Source of the DNA: CAZDDB01 sp963843285
Lineage (GTDB): Bacteria > Acidobacteriota > HRBIN11 > JAKEFK01
Length of the DNA stretch: 64,000 nucleotides
NCBI GenBank assembly: GCA_963843285.1
Contig: CAWJJO010000013.1
Span: 124,001 to 188,000, forward strand
Direction of reading: 5' to 3'
In this document: piece by piece, positions 34,392 through 43,119 of the stretch
Layout of the letters: the number at the start of each line of letters is the position of its first letter
Position numbering within the stretch: the first letter of the stretch is position 1
Program-made: the position numbers and the translations under genes
Notes under the pieces: generated by a model
What the model saw: only the letters and a program-made list of their open reading frames with translations
The model's database searches: none
Told to the model about the DNA's origin: nothing

Positions 34392-36268
34392 CGTTCCGAA
34401 AATTCGCAGAGTGCTGGCTGTTGCCGGTATTGTTCTTTGCCCTGGCTCTTGCTGTGAGACTGCCCAGGCTTCAGGAAATTCCAAGATTTCGGGGCGGGGA
34501 ACTTGAGGTGACGCTGAGTCTGATACAAGGTGAAGAATTTCCATTGGTGAATCAGCACCCTCACATCGGCGCTCTGGCGAACTACCTTTATGCGCTGGGT
34601 TACTGGCTGCTTGGCGTTCATTACTGGGTTCCGCGGGTGATTGCGGCGATTGCCGGCGCCCTGACAATCTCTCTAACGTATCTTCTGGCAAGACGGCTGG
34701 CCGGCACGCGCGTAGCCATGCTGTCCGCCTTCATGATGACAGTGTCGGTATATCACGTTTTTTTCATCAGTCATATTCCGTATTCCAACAATCTCACACC
34801 ACTTTTTGTGCTTCTGACGGCGCTGACTTTCTTCCGCGCAATGGAGCAAGAGAATCCGTTGTGGCTGGTGTTATCCGGCTTGCTCTACGGGATGGCTCTA
34901 CAGACACATCCTTCGGTGATCACGCTGTTTCCCGCCGTGATCGTACTATTTGTTCTTCAGGGAAAAGAGCGGCTCCGAAGATGGATCAAGAGACCCGGAT
35001 TCTATCTGATCATTCCGGCAGCCTGTCTTGGATGCGTAAATCTGATCTATTACAACATCGTCACGAGATTGGGAAGCGTAGCGTTTCAGCTCCGATATAA
35101 CAAATATGCGTTGGAAAAAGATCCGGGAGTCCATTCGTATCTTGCAAACATCACAGAAGAATGGATGTTGCTACTTCGGCTTCTTGCCGGAAAAGCAGAA
35201 GCGATGAGAACGCAACTATACTGGCACAGCCCGCTCTTTGTGCTCTGCGCCGTGTCGATGGCAGCGGGTGTGATTCTTCTGATCAAGAGTCGAAAACTTC
35301 ATCTTCCTGTTTTGTTCCTGACGCCCATGCTGATTCTCCCGATGATCAATCGCAGTTATGATTTTTGCGCTTTTGGAAGATATCTCGGATTCGTTCTGCC
35401 GCTTGCCTGTATTTTATCTGCGTATGCTGCCATACGGTTTCTGGATTTCATGATCGGCCGCCTTCCTCGCCTGCGTCTAATGATCATTCCCCTCTGGCTG
35501 ATTCTCCCGTTTTCCTACTGTGCCTGGCACAGATTGGAGCTGGAACGAACCTATGAGGTTCTGCAAAACACGGATACAACGAAGGTCTTTTTAGAGGCAC
35601 GAAAGTTACTGGAATCGTATGACCGAAACCATACTACGATCCTTGTGGATCTTTATGCTTACGATTCGAAGTCGCTCACAACATTTCTGGAGTCGGATGG
35701 CTGGAACGTCGAAGAAATGGCAGACACGACAACATTCAGCTGGCGAAAGGGAAACGTAGCCCTTGTGAGGTTTCGTCACCTCGACTCGCAAGTTGTGCGA
35801 CTGCAGGCACGCGGCGGAGTCGTTGCGATTGTATCACCACTAGTTCTCAAGAGTTTCCTGACACAGGCGGGATATGGGGCGCTGGATGCGTGTCTGGCGC
35901 AGGGGAAGGGAGTTCGACGGAACATTTACAAAGTAATACTCAACGAGACATATTTTGTTTTTCGCGCCGTCCCGAGTGATATGATGCCCGACAACATAAT
36001 GGACGGAGCATCCTGGCCCGAGCCTTTGCAGTCGCTGGTGAACCTGGCGCCGTTTATTCCCGACGATCTGTATCATGGAATTCCTAGAAGAAAACGAAAT
36101 CAACCGCTGCGCAATCCGGAAGGGCTTCCAGCCTTGCAGTTAAAGTCACTTGGCGACAGTCTGAGCTCTCTCTGTACTGTAGTTCCGCAGTATCCGGCGG
36201 TTCCATGGAAAATCTGTAAGCAGGAGCAGGAACACGACGATGATTCGCCCGGTGAACCGCCCGGTTGA
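34388..36268 (+). CDS. GT39-like (PMT/ArnT superfamily) membrane glycosyltransferase
   Basis: 626 residues. About ten to twelve membrane helices fill the first 400 residues, with the N-terminal luminal-loop acidic motif region FRGGELEV and the Gln/His-rich loop typical of dolichyl-phosphate-mannose-type and ArnT-type transferases. The following C-terminal domain is soluble. Such enzymes move a sugar from a polyprenyl-phosphate donor to protein or lipid on the periplasmic face. The donor and acceptor are unknown. Translational coupling to the LamG-like lipoprotein suggests a shared surface-glycan job. Confidence 0.8.
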   Translation: MTFRKFAECWLLPVLFFALALAVRLPRLQEIPRFRGGELEVTLSLIQGEEFPLVNQHPHIGALANYLYALGYWLLGVHYWVPRVIAAIAGALTISLTYLLARRLAGTRVAMLSAFMMTVSVYHVFFISHIPYSNNLTPLFVLLTALTFFRAMEQENPLWLVLSGLLYGMALQTHPSVITLFPAVIVLFVLQGKERLRRWIKRPGFYLIIPAACLGCVNLIYYNIVTRLGSVAFQLRYNKYALEKDPGVHSYLANITEEWMLLLRLLAGKAEAMRTQLYWHSPLFVLCAVSMAAGVILLIKSRKLHLPVLFLTPMLILPMINRSYDFCAFGRYLGFVLPLACILSAYAAIRFLDFMIGRLPRLRLMIIPLWLILPFSYCAWHRLELERTYEVLQNTDTTKVFLEARKLLESYDRNHTTILVDLYAYDSKSLTTFLESDGWNVEEMADTTTFSWRKGNVALVRFRHLDSQVVRLQARGGVVAIVSPLVLKSFLTQAGYGALDACLAQGKGVRRNIYKVILNETYFVFRAVPSDMMPDNIMDGASWPEPLQSLVNLAPFIPDDLYHGIPRRKRNQPLRNPEGLPALQLKSLGDSLSSLCTVVPQYPAVPWKICKQEQEHDDDSPGEPPG

Positions 36269-36299
36269 CCCCTGTGTACTGAATGGAGATTCGACAATC

Positions 36300-36408
36300 A
36301 ACTCCTCCCCCTTATTAAGCGGGAGGTCAGGTGGGGGTTGTAGATAAATTCATCCCCGTACAGCTCATCCAACCCCCCTCTAACTCGCCTCTTCATAAAT
36401 GGGGAGAA
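36300..36408. repeat. Dispersed C/G-run repeat, family B copy 1 (two halves)
   Basis: ACTCCTCCCCCTTATTAAGC with a GGTGGGGGTTG tail, then an inverted partner AACCCCCCTCTAACTCGCC. Similar elements are found at 38487-38590 and 48328-48357. It accounts for most of the 210-base gap between the glycosyltransferase and msrP. Confidence 0.7.
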
Positions 36409-36480
36409 GCATTACTCGAACCGTTGTTTTGGGGAAGAATGTCGGCTCACAAGGCAACCATTATCGTGGGTGGATTCATC

Positions 36481-37443
36481 ATGTTGATCAAAATTGCAAA
36501 ATCGTGGCAGATACCCGAAAGGGAAGCCACCCCTGAACATATCTACTTCAACCGCCGCGCCTTTTTGAAAGCAGCAGGCATTACAGCCGTTTCGCTGATT
36601 GCCGGCTGTAACTCAGGCCAGGCGGAAAAACCCCAGGCGCAATCGACGGCGGCAAAAAAAGATCCAACCATGGATCTCTATCCAGCCAGGAAGAATCCAA
36701 AATTCACACTCGATCGTCCTCTAACCAAAGAAGAGATTGCTGCACAGTACAACAACTACTATGAATTTACCGATCAAAAGGATGTCTACCGGTACGTCGA
36801 TCAGTTTCAAATCCGGCCGTGGACGATCGAAGTTCGCGGTCTTGTGAAGAAGCCGCAGATATTCGATATCGATAAGCTGATCCGCCAAATGCACCTGGAG
36901 GAACGTCTGTATCGTCATCGTTGCGTAGAGGCATGGGCGATGGCGGTGCCATGGACCGGTTTTGCGCTGGCTGATTTCATCAGGATGGTGGAGCCGCTTT
37001 CTACGGCGCAATTTGTTCGAATGGTTTCGTTTCAAAAACCGGATGAAGCGCCCGGACAGAAACGGCAACGATGGTATCCGTGGCCGTACTTTGAAGGGCT
37101 TACAATACGCGAAGCGATGAACGAGCTGGCTTTTCTCGTTACCGGGATTTATGGACATCCGTTGCCGGTACAGCACGGCGCGCCGATTCGGTTATCCACC
37201 CCATGGAAGTACGGGTACAAAAGCATCAAAGGGATCGTGTTGATGGAGTTTGTGGAAAAACAGCCTCCCACATTCTGGAATACCCTGGCGCCGGATGAAT
37301 ATGACTTTCTTTCGAATGTGAATCCTTACAAATCGCACCCGCGATGGTCACAGGCTTTCGAACGCATCCTGGGAACCGAGGAACGCCTGCAAACTAAGCT
37401 GTTTAACGGCTATCAGGATTACGTCGGGAAACTGTACGTTTGA
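36481..37443 (+). CDS. msrP: Periplasmic methionine-sulfoxide reductase catalytic subunit MsrP
   Basis: 320 residues of the sulfite-oxidase-fold molybdopterin family. Twin-arginine signal NRRAFLKAAG (about 24-33). The molybdenum-ligating Cys is in HRCVEAWAM, followed by LPVQHGAPIRLSTPWKYGYKS, characteristic of YedY/MsrP. It reduces methionine sulfoxide in periplasmic proteins. The usual haem partner MsrQ is not adjacent, so the electron donor lies elsewhere or differs. The long in-frame upstream extension passes through a family B repeat and is rejected in favour of the ATG that gives a Tat signal. Confidence 0.93.
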   Translation: MLIKIAKSWQIPEREATPEHIYFNRRAFLKAAGITAVSLIAGCNSGQAEKPQAQSTAAKKDPTMDLYPARKNPKFTLDRPLTKEEIAAQYNNYYEFTDQKDVYRYVDQFQIRPWTIEVRGLVKKPQIFDIDKLIRQMHLEERLYRHRCVEAWAMAVPWTGFALADFIRMVEPLSTAQFVRMVSFQKPDEAPGQKRQRWYPWPYFEGLTIREAMNELAFLVTGIYGHPLPVQHGAPIRLSTPWKYGYKSIKGIVLMEFVEKQPPTFWNTLAPDEYDFLSNVNPYKSHPRWSQAFERILGTEERLQTKLFNGYQDYVGKLYV

Positions 37444-37454
37444 ACAGTGTCATA

Positions 37455-37500
37455 GTGTAAGAAAGAAGATATGGGGATCTCCACATCCCCTTTCTTACAC
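37455..37500. terminator. Bidirectional terminator-like hairpin
   Basis: Outer stem GTGTAAGAAA/TTTCTTACAC and inner stem GGGGAT/ATCCCC with a 6-nt loop, separated by an 8-nt bulge on one side. It lies between the convergent msrP and ligase genes. Confidence 0.6.
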
Positions 37501-37523
37501 CTCTGTGACTCTGCGGTGAAATC

Positions 37524-38450
37524 CTAAAGCTTGCAATCTTCGGGAGGAACATCAGGGCGTAAACCGAGATAGACGGGTGATCGCAGAATCCCTGCGCTGG
37601 TGATTTCTTTGAACCTGACATCGGCAACCAGTTTCGGCTTGAGCCAGTGTGTGCCCTTCGGACCATGGGGCAGGTCTGCAAACGGGCTCTTTGCGCTTTT
37701 TAATCTTTCGAATGAATCCATTAGCATGGAAATAGTAGAGGAATTGAACCCGGTACCCGCGCGTCCTCGAAATATCAGTTTCTTTCCTTCATATTTCCCT
37801 ATCAGAAGGGAGCCGAAATTTTGGGTGCGACCGCCCTCCAGCCATCCGCCAATCACAAAGGAGTCGCTTTGCTGAAATTTTAGCTTCAGCCATAGATCGG
37901 TCCTCTGACCCGGGTAATACAGCGAATCGAGTTTCTTAGCGACCACCCCTTCGTACCCGAAATCGTGAGCCTTGCGCAACGTGATGTCGCGGGAATCAAA
38001 GGAAGGAAGTAACTTTAATACCTCGCCCGGACGGATGCTCTTTCCGAGCAATTTCTTTCTCTCCTTCAGGGGCATGCGCAAAAGCGACCGGCCATCCACT
38101 TCCAAAACATCGAATACATAGTAGAGAACAGGAATCTCCTCTGCCGCTACAGCAATCATACGAGCGTCACTCAGGCTCATCCTGTGCTGCAACAGCTGGA
38201 AAGAAGGAATCCCGTCCTTCAAAGCGACAATCTCACCATCCAGGGTTGCCGTCTTGCAGCGGAGACAATCCGGAAGCTCGGTCAGCTCCGGATATTTTCG
38301 GGTCACATTTCGCAGATTTCGCGTATACAGCAGAACGCTTCGTTTTGTGACTTGAGCGATCGTTCTCTGACCATCCAGCTTGATTTCATAAAGATAGCTG
38401 CCGTTGGAAGGAAGATGATTCGTCAATTTAGAAAGCATCGGAGTAATCAT
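37524..38450 (-). CDS. ATP-dependent DNA ligase (LigD ligase-domain type)
   Basis: 308 residues. The nucleotidyltransferase motif YEIKLDGQR has the AMP-accepting Lys. Other motifs are TLDGEIV (III), YYVFDVL (IIIa), YEGVVAKK (IV) and WLKLK (V), followed by an OB-fold. The size and sequence match the ligase domain of LigD used in bacterial end-joining, but no polymerase, phosphoesterase or Ku gene is adjacent. The start was placed at the ATG that begins the fold. The upstream extension is a family B repeat. Confidence 0.9.
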   Translation of the reverse strand: MITPMLSKLTNHLPSNGSYLYEIKLDGQRTIAQVTKRSVLLYTRNLRNVTRKYPELTELPDCLRCKTATLDGEIVALKDGIPSFQLLQHRMSLSDARMIAVAAEEIPVLYYVFDVLEVDGRSLLRMPLKERKKLLGKSIRPGEVLKLLPSFDSRDITLRKAHDFGYEGVVAKKLDSLYYPGQRTDLWLKLKFQQSDSFVIGGWLEGGRTQNFGSLLIGKYEGKKLIFRGRAGTGFNSSTISMLMDSFERLKSAKSPFADLPHGPKGTHWLKPKLVADVRFKEITSAGILRSPVYLGLRPDVPPEDCKL

Positions 38451-38486
38451 ACCGGCAGGACTATTTGTGGTTTGTAACAGAAGATT

Positions 38487-38590
38487 GTGGAGTGATTCTC
38501 CACCCTTATGAAGGGGGGAGTTAGAGGGGGGTTGGAATGACTGTTGAGACAACCCCCTCCCGGCCTCCCCCTTGATAAGGGGGAGGAGTC
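38487..38590. repeat. Dispersed C/G-run repeat, family B copy 2
   Basis: CTCCACCCTTATGAAGGGGG stem followed by TTAGAGGGGGGTTG, then the inverted partner CAACCCCCTCC with CCCCCTTGATAAGGGGGAGG. It fills the gap between the ligase and permease genes, upstream of the ligase start. Confidence 0.75.
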
Positions 38591-38616
38591 GCTCGCCGAA
38601 TATCCATTACAGTCCA

Positions 38617-39993
38617 CTAAACAGAGGCGGCGGCGCTGACTTTGCGTCTGGCGTTCCAGTAAAGAATCATCGAAACGATCACCAGTCCAAAACTTCCACC
38701 GACGACTTCAAGCACGTAGATGCCTGGATGTTCAGTTCCAGGCGCTGGGATACAGGAAAAAACGATCGCAGTGATTGTGGAAATCAGTCCCGCGAATGCA
38801 AGCACCAACGCCAGAGGTTTCCGATCTGTCTTCCAATTCATCCAAATGTGAGCCCAGAAAACATAACCGAAAGGGATGAAATAGAGAATAATACATGCAT
38901 TGACAAGAATGGTATACGCTTCTTTCACTGAGGCGCCGGAAAAACTCATCCAGATAATTACGCTGCTGATGATTCCAAGAGTCAACAAAGAAACGTACGG
39001 TGTTCCCCAACGTGGATGAAGTTTCCCGAGCGGCTGTGGCAGATACCGATCCACGCCAACCGAATAGGGGAGGCGTGCCGCTCCAGCCAGCCAGGCCGCG
39101 AGGGTCCCGAGTCCACCCAGTGTGAGGAGAACGGCGACGGGTGTGATCCATCCGGCGAATCCCATGCTGGAAAGCACCGCAGAAATCGCCTGCATGATCC
39201 CAGTTACCAGATTTGTGTTCTCGGATCCAATCGTCACCAGGATTGAGATCGTGCCCAGAACATAAATTGCCGTGAGGATTACACAGGCGATGTAAATCGA
39301 TCGCGGAATCGACCTCTCCGGATTTTTGACTTCTTCGCTCATCGTGCTCGCCAATTCAATGCCCGTAAATGCAAAACAGATTTGAGACCAGACGCTCCAG
39401 GTATCATAATTTCCAAAATCAGGAAACATGCCTCTCAAACTGAAATGCGTTACGGATCCCGCCTTGAAAAACTGGAAAATTCCGAGAAGAATCAGCAGCG
39501 TTCCCGGGATCCAGATTGACAAGCCGCCGATGTTTTGCACCCATTTTCCAAACCGGACTCCTACTAAATTCAACACGAGCATGGCCCACAGAGCCGCCAG
39601 AGAAAAATAGCGAACAAACGCGATGTTGTTTTGCAGATCCTGTTTATCTCCAACCAGTGTAAACGCCGCATAACCTGCAACAGCTACCAACAGGGAAGGG
39701 AAATAAAAAAGATTATTCACCACGTAACACCAGGCCGCTACAAAGCCATGAAAATGGCCGAGTGTGTTTTTGATCCACTGGTACAGGCCGCCTTCTTGCG
39801 GCATCTTCCGTGTAAAGTCGATGACTACATAGGCAATCGGGAGAAGAAAAGCGAAGAAGGCAAGTACCCACAGGCTCAGTGAAGATTGACCCCGGGCAGC
39901 AGCAAACGAGATCCAACGGAGGGTCACGATAGCCGTGATGTGAAACAAAACCAGGTCGCGCAACCCGTATTCACGGCGCAATCCTTCGCTCAT
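38617..39993 (-). CDS. APC-superfamily amino-acid/polyamine permease
   Basis: 458 residues and about twelve membrane helices. The conserved APC region PQEGGLYQWIKNTLG and the helix-6-8 segment FAFTGIELASTMSEEVKNPERSIPRSIY place it among amino acid/polyamine/organocation permeases. The substrate is not determined. The ATG follows TAGAAT (40008-40003) by 9 nt with no ribosome site. A 25-residue membrane peptide gene lies just upstream on the same strand and may share the BlaI-like operator. Confidence 0.85.
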   Translation of the reverse strand: MSEGLRREYGLRDLVLFHITAIVTLRWISFAAARGQSSLSLWVLAFFAFLLPIAYVVIDFTRKMPQEGGLYQWIKNTLGHFHGFVAAWCYVVNNLFYFPSLLVAVAGYAAFTLVGDKQDLQNNIAFVRYFSLAALWAMLVLNLVGVRFGKWVQNIGGLSIWIPGTLLILLGIFQFFKAGSVTHFSLRGMFPDFGNYDTWSVWSQICFAFTGIELASTMSEEVKNPERSIPRSIYIACVILTAIYVLGTISILVTIGSENTNLVTGIMQAISAVLSSMGFAGWITPVAVLLTLGGLGTLAAWLAGAARLPYSVGVDRYLPQPLGKLHPRWGTPYVSLLTLGIISSVIIWMSFSGASVKEAYTILVNACIILYFIPFGYVFWAHIWMNWKTDRKPLALVLAFAGLISTITAIVFSCIPAPGTEHPGIYVLEVVGGSFGLVIVSMILYWNARRKVSAAASV

Positions 39994-40091
39994 GGTGTGG
40001 CTATTCTACAATCGACCGTTACAAATTGGTAGGGGCGCAATCGCCCTGCGCCCCTATCCCAGTTTTTGGAACTGAATGGACAACAGGTATC

Positions 40092-40169
40092 CTAAAAAAA
40101 GCGAAGGAGCAAACCAAGCGCCGCGTAGATCATGACCAGGTAAACAACGTACGCAAGTTTTCCTTTCAT
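40092..40169 (-). CDS. 25-residue single-helix membrane peptide
   Basis: An MKGK start, one helix (AYVVYLVMIYAALGLLLRFF) and a stop, with GGGGGTTGGA upstream as a possible ribosome site. A consensus promoter with an embedded BlaI-type operator lies 35 bases upstream of the ATG, which argues that this short frame is really expressed. Function unknown; it might be a regulatory peptide for the permease downstream. Confidence 0.45.
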   Translation of the reverse strand: MKGKLAYVVYLVMIYAALGLLLRFF

Positions 40170-40211
40170 GATTTCCAACCCCCTGAAGATTACAGATGTC
40201 ATAGTACGGGT

Positions 40212-40240
40212 ATACTACAATACATGTAGTACGATGTCAA
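40212..40240 (-). promoter_or_regulatory. Sigma-70 promoter with BlaI/MecI-like operator
   Basis: On the minus strand TTGACA (40240-40235) and TAGTAT (40217-40212) are exactly 17 bp apart. Between and over them lies the inverted repeat TACTACA/TGTAGTA (40213-40219 and 40225-40231), whose half-sites equal those of known BlaI/MecI operators, though the spacer is 5 bp rather than 2. A BlaI-family gene with similar TAGTA/TACTA dyads in front lies 5 kb away. Repression by that regulator is inference. Confidence 0.6.
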
Positions 40241-40260
40241 TAGATAGTACTATGCTCTGT

Positions 40261-40313
40261 TGGAGCGCACGGCGTCCCGCCTGCATGATGGGTCGCAGGC
40301 ATCTTGCCTGCGC
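40261..40313. repeat. Dispersed inverted repeat, family A copy 6
   Basis: TGGAGCGCACGGCGTCCCGC stem region, CATGATGG spacer, then CGCAGGCATCTTGCCTGCG. It lies directly after the sigma-factor stop codon (minus strand) and is a likely transcript end. Confidence 0.8.
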
Positions 40314-40317
40314 GATT

Positions 40318-40911
40318 TTAGAATCGGGAGAGCTGCCGCGCGAGAATCTCCAGGGCGCGGGATAGACGGGAAGCGACGGTTCCCGGAGAACAGCGGAGAG
40401 TCTCCGCGATCTTTTCGTAGGACATCTCTTCGAGGTACCTCAGAACCACCGCATTCCGGTACTTCGGCTTCAAGTTCATGACGGCCAGCCGGACGATCTG
40501 CCTACGTCGTGCCGAAGCATGAAGATCTTCCGGCCCGGGCGCGGGATCCGGCTCTTCGAGACCGTCCCGGATCTGACTGATCGGCACGAACAAACCGAAT
40601 CGCCTTCTCCGGTTCTTGCATTCGTTTAGCGTAATCCGGTACATCCATGTCAGAAGAGAGGATTCAAACCGAAAATGGGGAAGCGACTGGAAGACTTTTA
40701 CGAAAACAGTTTGCAATACATCTTCCGTTTGCTCGACCTCATTCAGCGAGTAATAAATTACATTGTAGATTCGATCGCGGTAATATTCGTAGAGCTGTTC
40801 AAACGCGGCGGTATCGCCGAGCCGCGCCGCAGCAATCAATTCGGCTTCATTGAGAAGACTCTCCCTGCGTTCGCCGGTACCTTCAATGATCCGAAAAGGG
40901 ATTTGAGACAT
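40318..40911 (-). CDS. ECF-type RNA polymerase sigma factor
   Basis: 197 residues with region 2 (FEQLYEYYRDRIYNVIYYSL, EDVLQTVFVKVFQSL) and region 4 (LKPKYRNAVVLRYLEEMSYEKIAETL, SPGTVASRLSRALEIL). It directs polymerase to a small regulon. No anti-sigma gene is adjacent. Instead the gene begins 2 bases after the stop of an outer-membrane protein gene, so the two form a tight operon. The sigma factor may respond to, or control, that envelope protein. Confidence 0.92.
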   Translation of the reverse strand: MSQIPFRIIEGTGERRESLLNEAELIAAARLGDTAAFEQLYEYYRDRIYNVIYYSLNEVEQTEDVLQTVFVKVFQSLPHFRFESSLLTWMYRITLNECKNRRRRFGLFVPISQIRDGLEEPDPAPGPEDLHASARRRQIVRLAVMNLKPKYRNAVVLRYLEEMSYEKIAETLRCSPGTVASRLSRALEILARQLSRF

Positions 40912-40913
40912 AT

Positions 40914-42332
40914 CTATTGCGCGTACCCGACACTGAAAACCCAGCGACGATTTCTATACTGAGAGGCTTCGCTGCTCTGGGTAGTCAGAATCGGATCCCC
41001 TTTTTCGTCCACAAAGGCCGCGTCAATTCGCAATCCCCGGGATGCGTATCCGACCCCAAAAGAGTAGCCATCGAAATAAACGCGGTCCCCGATCGTAGTC
41101 CCTAACGGCTGTCCATCCCGAAAAATACCGGCGCGCAGAGCGAGACCGTTTCCAATTTGACCCAGTTGATATTCCAGCCCGCCGCGCCACTGAAGCAATG
41201 TAGGCTGAATCCCTGTCGTTACGCGAAGAGTCGGGAAAAGCAATTCGGTTTCCGGAATGAGAAGCGGATCGGTGGAATCGCTGATGGTTTGCACGACATC
41301 AGTCCAGTCGGAGTAGGTCATCGCCCCGCTGAACACGACTTTATTTCTAGCGCGCATCGCAACTCCGACCGTAAATTCTACGGGCTCCTTCAGAGTGCTT
41401 CGCGCTGCTGCCTGCTCAGATAGCGGTCCCGATGTAATCGTTTCTCCGGTCACATTTCCTTGCGCATCCAGGGTTCTTTCATTCATGACAACCGAACCAC
41501 TTCGGTTCAGTGTAATCGTAGCTTTGCGTGTGTATGGAAGACGAACCATACCGCCTACACTGAATCCACCACCGGGAAACCACAGCCCTCCGAATTTGAA
41601 ATAATTTCCGCTAAAATCCGTTTTTCGCGTCTGGCTGAGATTGGTATCAGTTCGTATTTCTTGAAACGGCAGAAGGAGGCTGTCATGAAATGTCCCATTC
41701 AAGTTTTCTTCCGGACCGTGTGACAGAAAGCTCCAGGAGCCTCCGAAGAGATATCGTCCTGAAAAATTCACGGCGAAGGCGCCGGAGTACTCTTCATCGC
41801 CATGCTTCGCTTCTTCAGTAAACGTTCCTTCGGATTGAAAGAAGACCGCCGGCGTCAGAAATTCCACAACTCCCGCGCGCTCCTTCAAATCCCGCTTCGG
41901 TCCGGAGACGGAAGTTTTTTGCCAGGAAAATGCAGGGACGAATGTAACTTTCTGCTTCCGGATCGCATAAGATGCCGATAAAGCCGATAGTTGGTTTCCC
42001 TTAACCTCAAACCGTTGTTTTGATTCAAAGCGGTTTGCAAAAATCTCAGGAGAAAAATCTTCATCGCTATCCGCCTGATAGCGGTAGTCACCATAAATCT
42101 GAAAACCTCCCAATTGACCCAGTCCGGCAGGATTCCAGTAGATGGCGCTTAAATCGTTTGCCACTGCGACAAATGCTCCACCCATGCCGAGGGCTGCAGC
42201 TCCGTACCCTGAATTCAGCAGCGAAAAAGTGGGAGCAGGCTGAAGCTGCTGGGCGAAAACAGGCGTGGAAAGTAGAGCAAAAACAAGAATACAAACCACA
42301 TATAGTGGTCTTTTGATTTCGTGTATAATCAT
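40914..42332 (-). CDS. Outer-membrane beta-barrel protein (OmpP1/FadL/PorV-like)
   Basis: About 472 residues. A signal peptide ends at VFAQQ. The N-terminal SGYGAAALGMGGAFVAVANDLSAIYWNPAGLGQL is the hallmark of OmpP1/FadL- and PorV-type barrels, and the chain ends in an aromatic strand (WVFSVGYAQ). It sits in the outer membrane as a hydrophobic-solute channel or scaffold. I chose the ATG with AAGGGA 9 nt upstream. An alternative ATG seven codons earlier follows TATGAT by 12 nt. The same transcript continues into the sigma factor. It is divergent from a lipoprotein gene. Confidence 0.82.
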   Translation of the reverse strand: MIIHEIKRPLYVVCILVFALLSTPVFAQQLQPAPTFSLLNSGYGAAALGMGGAFVAVANDLSAIYWNPAGLGQLGGFQIYGDYRYQADSDEDFSPEIFANRFESKQRFEVKGNQLSALSASYAIRKQKVTFVPAFSWQKTSVSGPKRDLKERAGVVEFLTPAVFFQSEGTFTEEAKHGDEEYSGAFAVNFSGRYLFGGSWSFLSHGPEENLNGTFHDSLLLPFQEIRTDTNLSQTRKTDFSGNYFKFGGLWFPGGGFSVGGMVRLPYTRKATITLNRSGSVVMNERTLDAQGNVTGETITSGPLSEQAAARSTLKEPVEFTVGVAMRARNKVVFSGAMTYSDWTDVVQTISDSTDPLLIPETELLFPTLRVTTGIQPTLLQWRGGLEYQLGQIGNGLALRAGIFRDGQPLGTTIGDRVYFDGYSFGVGYASRGLRIDAAFVDEKGDPILTTQSSEASQYRNRRWVFSVGYAQ

Positions 42333-42387
42333 GTTTCTTTTTCCCTTGACCATTAAACTTTTGGCATCATACCAGAGAAAAGGACAA

Positions 42388-42996
42388 ATGAGAATGACAC
42401 AACGTGCTGTGAGATCTGTGTTTGCTATTCTGGCTGCAATGATGATTTTGAGCTGTAATGACGACAATTCCACGACCCCGTCACTTCCCTCCGGTTGCCA
42501 GGCGCAAGGTGTTTTTGCAATTGGAGTGCTAAAGACAGAGTTTCAGTGCCCTGCCACGAACGCGTACCTGGATCCGAACCAGGCTTTGGGACCACCGGAT
42601 GCGGGAAATGAAGGCGGAGGCAAACTGGAATTTCATGGGTTTACATCGCTCGGAGTCAATGGCAGCATGACACTCTTTATGGGCTCTTGCATCCAGGATC
42701 TTCCCGGAGATGATGTGCGAGTATTTCAATCCGTTTCGACCGAAGGGCTGGAAGTCCTGGTGAGTCAGAATACCGACGGTCCGTTTGTCAGTCTCGGGAC
42801 CGTGGAGTGCAAAGATGGACCTCCTGTTTTCACCGGTTCGTGTGGATTCGATCTGGCTGGATCCGGTCTGAACAACATTCGCGTAGTGAAGATCATTGAT
42901 AGAGAAGCCCAGTTCTTTCAGGGCGCTCAATGCGACAATGCGGGGCCTTCACCCGGCGCTGATATTGACGCGGTTGAAGTGATTCATCCTCTATAG
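42388..42996 (+). CDS. Secreted lipoprotein, discoidin-like beta-sandwich possible
   Basis: About 202 residues. A signal peptide with lipobox ILSC (Cys about 22) is followed by a low-complexity linker and a beta-rich domain with six Cys. Segments such as DPNQALGPPDAGNEGG and ADIDAVEVIHPL are typical of secreted proteins that report on the A/G-P-D calcium-like loop of cell-surface beta-sandwich folds. Function unknown. ATG 42388 follows an AAGGA site. Divergent from the barrel protein, with only about 55 bases shared. Confidence 0.6.
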   Translation: MRMTQRAVRSVFAILAAMMILSCNDDNSTTPSLPSGCQAQGVFAIGVLKTEFQCPATNAYLDPNQALGPPDAGNEGGGKLEFHGFTSLGVNGSMTLFMGSCIQDLPGDDVRVFQSVSTEGLEVLVSQNTDGPFVSLGTVECKDGPPVFTGSCGFDLAGSGLNNIRVVKIIDREAQFFQGAQCDNAGPSPGADIDAVEVIHPL

Positions 42997-42999
42997 TCT

Positions 43000-43107
43000 T
43001 GGAGACGGCGGGCCTCCAATTTCAATAGTTTGAAGGCGGCGGGCCTCCGCGCCCGCCATTGAGTGTCGAATCCCGTACGGCGGGCAGGGACGCCCGCGGC
43101 TTCCAGA
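43000..43107. repeat. Dispersed inverted repeat, family A-related (GGCGGGC variant), copy 7
   Basis: Several stems of the type GGCGGGCCTCCGCGCCCGCC and CGGGCAGGGACGCCCG between the convergent ends of two lipoprotein genes. It probably serves as a bidirectional transcript end. Confidence 0.7.
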
Positions 43108-43119
43108 CGGGGAACGAAC

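Noticed and set aside
36331..36480. Fifty-codon extension of msrP
   Set aside because: It is translated from a family B repeat. The Tat signal begins after ATG 36481.
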